Below are positions 4,414-9,023 of a stretch of 9,023 bases of DNA, in pieces. Source of the stretch: Euryarchaeota archaeon UBA258 (GTDB lineage Archaea > Thermoplasmatota > Poseidoniia > Poseidoniales > Poseidoniaceae); the NCBI GenBank assembly GCA_002502605.1, contig DAPR01000059.1, positions 285 through 9,307 of the forward strand. The letters are read 5' to 3'. Below the pieces are notes generated by a model, which saw only the letters and a program-made list of their open reading frames with translations, was not told the DNA's origin and searched no databases. Made by a program: the position numbers and the translations under genes. Position 1 is the stretch's first letter. Each line of letters opens with the position of its first letter.

Positions 4414-6819
4414 ATGTTCGCAACCGCAGAAATGTCCCGCCTCACCGTGGCGGCTCCCGTCGATAAGATGGAAGAAGTTCTGCGAATGTGCGCTACGCTC
4501 TCTTGTGTCCACATTGAAGAATATGGCCATTTCCAAGATGGAATCGGTGTTGGCCGTGCGCTTTCTACCGAAGGCGCAAACAAAACGAGTGCCTTGCTCA
4601 CCAAGGTTCGTGGCGTTTCCTCCTCCGTCCAGGCAATGAACATCGAGGGGCCAGTGTCTCTTGGCAAAGTTAAGAAATTGGTAGAAGGATTCGAATCCAA
4701 AATCGATGACGCACTTTCCTACCTTGACACCATCCGGGAAAGTGAAGCCTCAATCTCCTCTTTGAAGGAGCAACACCAGGTCCTCGAACGCCTTGCTCCC
4801 TTGGACATCCCTCTCGAATTGATGGGCGGTTTCGACGGTCTAGAAGTCTACGTGGGCGAAACTCCAAGAGCCAGCAAAGCAAAGTCGGTCTTCTCAGCGC
4901 TTGGAACTGAAATTCTCCTTCACTCCGCACCAGGCATCGTCGCGGTTGCATGCCAGACTCAACACGCAGCGGAGGTACAAATCTGCCTTGCTGAACTTGG
5001 TGCTAAAGCGGTTCAAATTCCAGCAGGCGAAGGCTCTCCTGCCTCGAAAGCCTCGAGCGTACTCTCTCAAATCGACGCACTTGAGAACACTATTGCTTCC
5101 TCTCAGGAAGCGCTCGACGCTTGGGTCGATCGAAACGGTCGCTCACTTGTCGCTCTTGAAGAACACCTGACCCGTGAAGACGCAATCTACACCTCTCCAA
5201 CCCTCGTGGCTGTCAGCGACCAAGCGTTTGCTTTGGACGGCTGGGTTCCGACCTCAGAAGGCAATATGGTGAAGGATAAACTCGGTGCGATCGCTTCTCA
5301 CGTTTCTATCGAGGCCTATGTTGACCCACACCACGGTCACGGCCACGACGATGCCCACGATTCGCCCGAGGTCGCCAAGGAATTGGTGATGCTCTCTGAT
5401 TACCTCATCAAGACCAAGCAATCCGTGTTTGAATTCTTCAAATCAATCGACTTGGATGATTCTGGTAAGATTGACAGCTATGAGTTCCAACAGGCCCTCA
5501 AGTCCACCAGCATCGGCGATTTGCCTCCTTGGGACATCGGTCCTCTTGTCAAAGCAATGGATTTGGATGGCGACGGGAAAATCAACCTCCCTGAACTCGA
5601 CATCTCTCTCACAATGATCCGTGCCATGCCTTCAGTGGATGAAGACCATGAAGACGCAGTCCCTCCAATCGAATTCCAAAATGGAAAAACCACCCAACCG
5701 TTCGAACTTCTGGTCGATCTCGTCGGTCGCCCCAAGTACGGTACCTTTGAGCCATCAATGCTCATTATGATGACCTTCCCCTTCATCTACGGAATGATCC
5801 TAGGTGACTTTGGCTATGGTGCGGTTCTTGTCGCTCTCTCTTTGTGGCTTGGCTCTAAGCCCTTCGCCGTTGACCCCCTTGCACAGAAAGGCATGACCGT
5901 TCTCCGCTGGATGGGTGTTTGGTGCATCATTTGGGGCATCATCTTCGCAGAAGGCTTTGGCTTTGTGTGGGACGGCAGCATGTATGACGCAACAGGGGCA
6001 CTCAAAGATGGGTACCGATGGGGCCCAGACATTGCCTTCCTCACCAGTATCTATGATTGGACACACGATGTGTTTGTCCTGCCCGAAGGACTTGCAGTCC
6101 TGCTTGGACTTGGCGACCCTGACCACCCATTCGTGATGATGCCGTTCCACCGTGCAAGTGCAGGTCACGGGCTGGAGCAATACGTTTCCCTCGCCGTCTA
6201 CCTCGGCGTCTTCCACATCTTGGTTGGCCTTATCATCGGATTCCTCAATGTCAACAAGGCTCACGGATTCAGCGCTGCTTTCTTCGAAAAAGGCTCTTGG
6301 TTGATGATCCTCGTTGGAGGTTTCATGGTCTGCCGTAACTTCGTCATGGGGTACAATGAATTGTTTGAAGTTCAACCCCTCTGGAACCTACTCCTAATCG
6401 GCGGCATTTGCTGCCTTATCGTCGGTCTTGCTGTCTATGAAGGGTTTGGCTGGGCTGGTGGCATCATCATGGGTCCAATCGAAACATTCGGCCTTCTCGC
6501 TAACACCTTGTCCTACCTCCGCATCATGGCGGTCGGCGTTGCAGGTGTCAAGATTGCAGAAGTTTCCATTATCCTCGGTTGGGAAAACATCCTAGCCGGC
6601 CTCGAAACAGGAGGCGCCTCTGGATATCTGACTGCAGCCCTCTGCCTCGTCATCTTCCTCTTCGTCCAAGTTTTCGCCTTGGCTCTCGGTATTCTTTCAC
6701 CAACCATTCACGCAGCCCGTCTCCACTTTGTGGAATGGATGGGCAAATTCTACGACGGATCCGGCCGTGCTTTCGCACCGCTCGGTGGCCGTTCCCTCCA
6801 CGTTGAGGGTCAATCATAG
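4414..6819 (+). CDS. atpI: A-type ATP synthase subunit I (a subunit) with inserted EF-hand pair
   Basis: This membrane stator subunit forms the ion half-channels next to the c ring. Residues 1-303 are the cytoplasmic domain that docks the peripheral stalks (M-S-R-L-T-V-A-A-P at the N-terminus, then coiled coil). Residues 429-443, PFELLVDLVGRPKYG, lead into the membrane domain with the family hallmark L-G-D-F-G-Y-G. Later helices include S-Y-L-R-I-M-A, whose Arg703 is the essential ion-transfer arginine. The C-terminus, H-A-A-R-L-H-F-V-E-W with F-Y-D-G-S-G-R-A-F-A-P-L, is canonical and complete. At 801 residues it is roughly 100 longer than typical archaeal homologues. The excess is residues 304 to about 416: HHGHGHDDAHD at 306-316, then EF-hand loops DLDDSGKIDSYE (346-357) and DLDGDGKINLPE (383-394). 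Family topology puts this insert on the cytoplasmic side. It starts 9 bases after atpH with no strong ribosome binding site. Confidence 0.95.
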   Translation: MFATAEMSRLTVAAPVDKMEEVLRMCATLSCVHIEEYGHFQDGIGVGRALSTEGANKTSALLTKVRGVSSSVQAMNIEGPVSLGKVKKLVEGFESKIDDALSYLDTIRESEASISSLKEQHQVLERLAPLDIPLELMGGFDGLEVYVGETPRASKAKSVFSALGTEILLHSAPGIVAVACQTQHAAEVQICLAELGAKAVQIPAGEGSPASKASSVLSQIDALENTIASSQEALDAWVDRNGRSLVALEEHLTREDAIYTSPTLVAVSDQAFALDGWVPTSEGNMVKDKLGAIASHVSIEAYVDPHHGHGHDDAHDSPEVAKELVMLSDYLIKTKQSVFEFFKSIDLDDSGKIDSYEFQQALKSTSIGDLPPWDIGPLVKAMDLDGDGKINLPELDISLTMIRAMPSVDEDHEDAVPPIEFQNGKTTQPFELLVDLVGRPKYGTFEPSMLIMMTFPFIYGMILGDFGYGAVLVALSLWLGSKPFAVDPLAQKGMTVLRWMGVWCIIWGIIFAEGFGFVWDGSMYDATGALKDGYRWGPDIAFLTSIYDWTHDVFVLPEGLAVLLGLGDPDHPFVMMPFHRASAGHGLEQYVSLAVYLGVFHILVGLIIGFLNVNKAHGFSAAFFEKGSWLMILVGGFMVCRNFVMGYNELFEVQPLWNLLLIGGICCLIVGLAVYEGFGWAGGIIMGPIETFGLLANTLSYLRIMAVGVAGVKIAEVSIILGWENILAGLETGGASGYLTAALCLVIFLFVQVFALALGILSPTIHAARLHFVEWMGKFYDGSGRAFAPLGGRSLHVEGQS
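5326..5361 (+). other. His/Asp-rich segment opening the atpI insert
   Basis: This encodes residues 305-316, PHHGHGHDDAHD, directly after the end of the conserved N-terminal domain. Four histidines and three aspartates within 12 residues suggest a flexible metal-binding or charged linker. It marks the upstream boundary of the non-canonical insert. Metal binding is inferred from composition only. Confidence 0.55.
5449..5595 (+). other. Paired canonical EF-hand loops within atpI
   Basis: Loop 1 (nt 5449-5484, residues 346-357, DLDDSGKIDSYE) and loop 2 (nt 5560-5595, residues 383-394, DLDGDGKINLPE) each satisfy the 12-position EF-hand pattern: Asp at 1 and 3, Ser/Asp at 5, Gly at 6, Ile at 8, Asp/Asn at 9 and Glu at 12. 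They are 37 residues apart, the usual spacing of an EF-hand pair. Helices flank both loops (V-F-E-F-F-K-S-I before loop 1, Y-E-F-Q-Q-A-L after it; W-D-I-G-P-L-V-K-A-M before loop 2, I-S-L-T-M-I-R-A-M after it). All ligand residues are present, so Ca2+ binding is likely; the effect on the enzyme is unknown. Confidence 0.9.
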
Positions 6820-6830
6820 TCCACGGACAC

Positions 6831-6846
6831 AAAAAAACACGGAGGT
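6831..6846 (+). promoter_or_regulatory. A-rich leader and strong ribosome binding site of atpK
   Basis: A run of seven A (6831-6837) is followed by a strong Shine-Dalgarno, GGAGGT (6841-6846), 7 bases before ATG 6854. Together they form an unstructured, efficient initiation region. This fits the need for many proteolipid copies per complex and decides the ATG 6854 start over upstream in-frame codons that overlap atpI. Confidence 0.6.
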
Positions 6847-6853
6847 AGCAAAT

Positions 6854-7159
6854 ATGAACGCAAACACCCTAAAAACGAGCCTAAGAACATTGATCCTTTT
6901 GGCAGCCATCACTATGGTTGCTCAAGGAGCAGCAGCAGCAGACGCAACCGGAGCATCAGACGGTGACGGATACACAGCCATTGGCGCTGGAATCGCACTC
7001 GGTCTGGCCGCAATCGGCGCAGGTCTGTCCCAAGCAGCCATTGGCAGCGCAGCTGTCGGTATGCTCGCAGAAGACGGAAGCAAGTTCGGTCCAGCATTGA
7101 TTTTCACTGCTTTGCCGGAATCCATCGTCATTCTCGGTGCTCTACCACTCTTCCTATGA
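6854..7159 (+). CDS. atpK: A-type ATP synthase subunit K (proteolipid c, rotor ring)
   Basis: This 101-residue proteolipid forms the membrane rotor ring. Residues 1-28 look like a cleavable signal peptide: K7 and R11 in the n-region, a hydrophobic core L-I-L-L-A-A-I-T-M-V-A, then an A-A-A-A-D cleavage-like site. The mature part is one helical hairpin. Helix 1 is Gly/Ala-rich (A-I-G-A-G-I-A-L-G-L-A-A-I-G-A-G); a polar loop L-A-E-D-G-S-K-F-G follows; helix 2 carries the ion-binding Glu89 in A-L-P-E-S-I-V-I-L-G. Archaeal relatives usually read L-P-E-T-Q there, so the glutamine is replaced by Ile, and only 12 residues follow the glutamate, which seems short. Signal peptides on A/V-type proteolipids are known, for example in Thermus. 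The gene follows atpI after 34 bases. Single-hairpin form with one carboxylate predicts a ring that carries one ion per subunit. Confidence 0.92.
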   Translation: MNANTLKTSLRTLILLAAITMVAQGAAAADATGASDGDGYTAIGAGIALGLAAIGAGLSQAAIGSAAVGMLAEDGSKFGPALIFTALPESIVILGALPLFL

Positions 7160-7177
7160 GGGGACCATCGATTGAAG

Positions 7178-7192
7178 GGTCGATTTTCGACC
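7178..7192 (+). promoter_or_regulatory. Intergenic hairpin between atpK and atpE
   Basis: GGTCGA-TTT-TCGACC forms a perfect 6-bp stem with a 3-base loop, 18 bases after the atpK stop and 30 bases before the atpE ATG. The direct repeat ATTGAA flanks it at 7171-7176 and 7194-7199. No T-run follows, so it is not a simple terminator. A hairpin here could stabilise processed atpK mRNA or slow read-through, raising proteolipid output relative to atpE. The structure is seen in sequence; the role is inferred. Confidence 0.5.
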
Positions 7193-7210
7193 AATTGAAA
7201 TCACCATTAC

Positions 7211-7215
7211 GGAGG
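7211..7215 (+). promoter_or_regulatory. Ribosome binding site of atpE
   Basis: GGAGG lies 7 bases before ATG 7223, a full core Shine-Dalgarno that fixes the atpE start. Confidence 0.75.
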
Positions 7216-7222
7216 AAATACA

Positions 7223-7783
7223 ATGACGCTTGAAACACTCGCAAAAGACATCTCAAAATCAGCAAAGGCGGAAGCCGATGCTATGATTGCAGAGGCTAAG
7301 AAAGAAGCCGACGCAGTTGTGGCTGAAGCAACCGAAAAAGCTGCAACCATCCGCTCGGAAGCGGCCAGCCGCACCGAACGCGAAGCAGCACAGCTTGCCC
7401 GCGAGGTCGTTGCCAGCGCACGCCAGGCCAACCAAAAGGAAATTCTGGTCGCACGCCGCAAGGTGCTCGATGAGACCCTTGGTACGACACGAGCCCAACT
7501 CAGCAGCCCGAAAATGAAGGGTCGAGCAAGTTTGCTCAAATCGTTGATGGCCAAGGCTGACGAAATCGGCAGCGATTACAGCGTCCGCCCAGTTGAAATG
7601 GATCGAAAAGCGCTCTCAGAACTCGCTGGAAAGCGAGCCATGGGCGATGCAGTTGATGGTCTCGGAGGCTTTGTCCTCGAAGCCACCGACGGCTCTGTAT
7701 CCTATGACATGCGCTTTGACACCTTGCTCGAAAAATCTTGGAAAGATGAATTGAGCGCAACCACAGCAATTTTGTTTGAATGA
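7223..7783 (+). CDS. atpE: A-type ATP synthase subunit E (peripheral stalk)
   Basis: This 186-residue subunit matches the family in size and architecture. Residues 1 to about 80 are a long charged helix with repeated A-E-A-K-K-E-A-D-A and A-T-E-K-A-A heptads that would pair with subunit H. The C-terminal half is the globular head-binding domain, with the recognisable G-G-F-V-L-E-A-T-D-G-S-V-S-Y-D block followed by R-F-D-T-L-L-E. In A/V-type ATPases, E and H form the stator stalk linking the top of the catalytic A3B3 head to the cytoplasmic domain of subunit a. Here that domain is next to the EF-hand insert, so E is a possible direct neighbour of the calcium site. It sits 63 bases after atpK, the largest gap within the operon. 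Confidence 0.93.
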   Translation: MTLETLAKDISKSAKAEADAMIAEAKKEADAVVAEATEKAATIRSEAASRTEREAAQLAREVVASARQANQKEILVARRKVLDETLGTTRAQLSSPKMKGRASLLKSLMAKADEIGSDYSVRPVEMDRKALSELAGKRAMGDAVDGLGGFVLEATDGSVSYDMRFDTLLEKSWKDELSATTAILFE

Positions 7784-7786
7784 GGG
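7782..7786 (+). promoter_or_regulatory. Ribosome binding site of atpC
   Basis: GAGGG overlaps the atpE stop codon and lies 7 bases before ATG 7794. This supports that start over ATG 7800 in the same frame and implies coupling with atpE. Confidence 0.55.
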
Positions 7787-7793
7787 ATTCTAA

Positions 7794-8837
7794 ATGGTAA
7801 TGACAGGAAACACACCCTACGTTGCTGCCCGGGCAAAGTCCCGTCGGCAGAAACTTGCGGACCGTGCCCGTCTGCGCCAGCTCATTAGCCAATCACCGGA
7901 TCAGTTGACCGTCGCCATCGGCGACATCGGTTATCGTGCTGAAATGGATATGTACGCTGGTCGCTTGACCGGTGGCGATTTGGTTGAAGCAGCCCTCACT
8001 CACAACCTCGAACACGAACTGGACAAGATGGTCGGGCTTTGCAACGGAAAAATCCGTGCCATGGTTGAGATCTACACCTCACGTTACCAATACCACAACG
8101 CAAAGGTTGTGTTGCGGTCCGTGGCTAACGATGTCGACATGGAGAAAATTACTCATTCCATTCTGCCAGAACTAAACGATATCAATACGCCTTGGATTAA
8201 AATCATCGAAAGCGCTGATGATCTACGTTCAGCATCCACTCAGATGAGACGAAAGTCGTTCGGTTCTGCTCTTGCAGCCGTGCCAGAAGATGCCCGTCTC
8301 TCCGATTACGAAGATGCACTTGACCGTCATTACTTCGCAAACGCACTCAAAGCCTTAACTGGAAAAGGACCCGATGTTCGTTTCTTGAAGGACTTGGTCG
8401 CAAGTGAAATTGATCACCGGAACATCCTCAACGTCCTCGAAGCAGGGGCCGTTGGACTGTCCAATGAACAAATCGTTGACCTGCTTATACCCGGAGGACG
8501 GGTCGTACCTAAGCGCGCTTTTTCCGCCATTGCTACCGGTGGAAAGGACGCCTTACTCGACCTGCTTCGTAACGCAGCACGCTTTGATGGTGCTTCTTTT
8601 GATGAAGCACTAGCAACCTCAGCAGAAACCCGCAGCCTTGACGCTGTGGTCACCTGGCTGAAAGAACGCGAACACAAGATGATGGCTCGAATGAGTTTCT
8701 TGCATCCAGTGTCCGCTCTTCCAGTCATCCATTACATCGCCATGAAGGTGCAAGAAGTGGATGACTTGCGACTCATCGTGCGAGGCCGCCTAGCGGGCTT
8801 GCCAACGGATGTGCTCGAAGCACACATACTGAATTGA
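7794..8837 (+). CDS. atpC: A-type ATP synthase subunit C (central stalk to c-ring adaptor)
   Basis: This 347-residue soluble protein is close to the usual length of about 350 for subunit C (V-ATPase subunit d). Recognisable family traits are the early Y-V-A-A-R-A-K-S-R-R segment, a tract of helical repeats, and Y-Q-Y-H-N-A-K-V-V-L-R, corresponding to the conserved N-x-K-x-x-x-R region. The C-terminus, A-M-K-V-Q-E-V-D-D-L-R-L-I-V-R-G-R, matches the K-x-x-E-x-x-x-L-R-x-I motif near the family's end. The protein is a funnel of three helical bundles that caps the proteolipid ring and receives the D/F axle. It begins 10 bases after atpE and is followed 10 bases later by atpF. No insertions or defects are seen. 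Confidence 0.93.
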   Translation: MVMTGNTPYVAARAKSRRQKLADRARLRQLISQSPDQLTVAIGDIGYRAEMDMYAGRLTGGDLVEAALTHNLEHELDKMVGLCNGKIRAMVEIYTSRYQYHNAKVVLRSVANDVDMEKITHSILPELNDINTPWIKIIESADDLRSASTQMRRKSFGSALAAVPEDARLSDYEDALDRHYFANALKALTGKGPDVRFLKDLVASEIDHRNILNVLEAGAVGLSNEQIVDLLIPGGRVVPKRAFSAIATGGKDALLDLLRNAARFDGASFDEALATSAETRSLDAVVTWLKEREHKMMARMSFLHPVSALPVIHYIAMKVQEVDDLRLIVRGRLAGLPTDVLEAHILN

Positions 8838-8842
8838 GGTGA
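8836..8842 (+). promoter_or_regulatory. Ribosome binding site of atpF
   Basis: GAGGTGA overlaps the atpC stop and sits 5 bases before ATG 8848. It favours that start over the out-of-frame ATG at 8844. Confidence 0.7.
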
Positions 8843-8847
8843 GATGA

Positions 8848-9023
8848 ATGGATATCGCAGTAGTAGGTACGCCGGAATTCACCCTCGGTTTCCAACTTGC
8901 AGGTGTCGATCATCTGCACAACCCTGAAGGTGAAGACGCAATGGTCGCCACTTTCAAATCACTACTCAACAACAAAAGCGTCGGGATTGTCGTGGTTGAC
9001 TCCGCAATCCTTGCCGCACTGCC
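8848..9023 (+). CDS. atpF: A-type ATP synthase subunit F (3' truncated by window end)
   Basis: Only 58 codons are visible before the window ends; the family is usually about 100 residues. The N-terminus M-D-I-A-V-V-G-T-P-E followed by T-L-G-F-Q-L-A-G-V matches the subunit F signature (I-A-V-I-G-x-x-x-x-x-x-G-F-x-L-A-G). The strand V-G-I-V-V-V-D is the second beta strand of its Rossmann-like fold. Subunit F binds subunit D to form the central rotor axle and can modulate ATP hydrolysis through its C-terminal helix, which lies outside this window. Its place directly after atpC agrees with the common H-I-K-E-C-F-A-B-D order, so A, B and D genes are expected next. Confidence 0.9.
   Translation, partial: MDIAVVGTPEFTLGFQLAGVDHLHNPEGEDAMVATFKSLLNNKSVGIVVVDSAILAAL

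Noticed and set aside
5323..5661. atpI insert as a frameshift, separate gene or mobile element
   Set aside because: The frame runs unbroken through the insert, with conserved family sequence on both sides. There are no terminal repeats, internal stops or transposase features, and codon use looks like the rest of the gene.
5800..6375. Long minus-strand open frame of 191 codons under atpI
   Set aside because: It lies wholly opposite the conserved membrane domain of atpI and its product has no recognisable domain. It is a shadow frame of the real gene.
7178..7192. Hairpin after atpK as a transcription terminator
   Set aside because: No T-run follows and the next four bases are AATT within continuing operon sequence. 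Termination here would cut off essential ATP synthase subunits, so a processing or stability role is more likely.

Overview
The window most likely comes from an archaeon, probably a euryarchaeal or Thermoplasmatota-type marine lineage such as Marine Group II (Poseidoniales). The assignment rests on an A-type (archaeal/vacuolar-type) ATP synthase operon, three tandem KaiC/RAD55-like proteins, a lamin-tail-domain protein, GAGGTGA/GGAGGT ribosome binding sites and mid-range base composition. Some bacteria carry the same ATPase gene order, so the lineage is inferred rather than proven. All genes read on the + strand, and coding density is very high.

Layout: (1) nt 1-894, the C-terminal part of a protein ending in a lamin tail domain (its start lies outside the window). 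(2) nt 954-3171, three closely spaced RecA-fold/KaiC-like genes. Only the first has an intact Walker A motif; the second has lost the P-loop and the KaiC-type glutamate, and the third keeps the glutamate but has a broken P-loop. (3) nt 3250-3996, a UbiE/MenG-type SAM methyltransferase, possibly acting on a quinone. (4) nt 4093 to the end, the A-type ATP synthase operon in the order H (peripheral stalk), I (a subunit), K (proteolipid c), E (peripheral stalk), C (central axle-to-ring adaptor) and F (truncated by the window end). The catalytic subunits A and B and the rotor subunit D are expected just downstream.

The most unusual feature is in the a subunit (atpI). Between the N-terminal cytoplasmic domain and the first membrane helix it carries an in-frame insert of about 110 residues, made of a histidine/aspartate-rich segment followed by two textbook EF-hand calcium-binding loops. 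This would make the stator of the rotary ATP synthase a possible direct sensor of a divalent cation. The proteolipid gene is also notable: it has a cleavable-looking signal peptide, an ion-site motif lacking the glutamine of Na+-type rings, a short C-terminus, an A-rich leader with a strong ribosome binding site, and a perfect hairpin just after its stop codon. The last two may help set its high copy number.

No rRNA, tRNA, CRISPR array, insertion sequence or integrase is visible. There is no gene-free stretch longer than about 100 bases.
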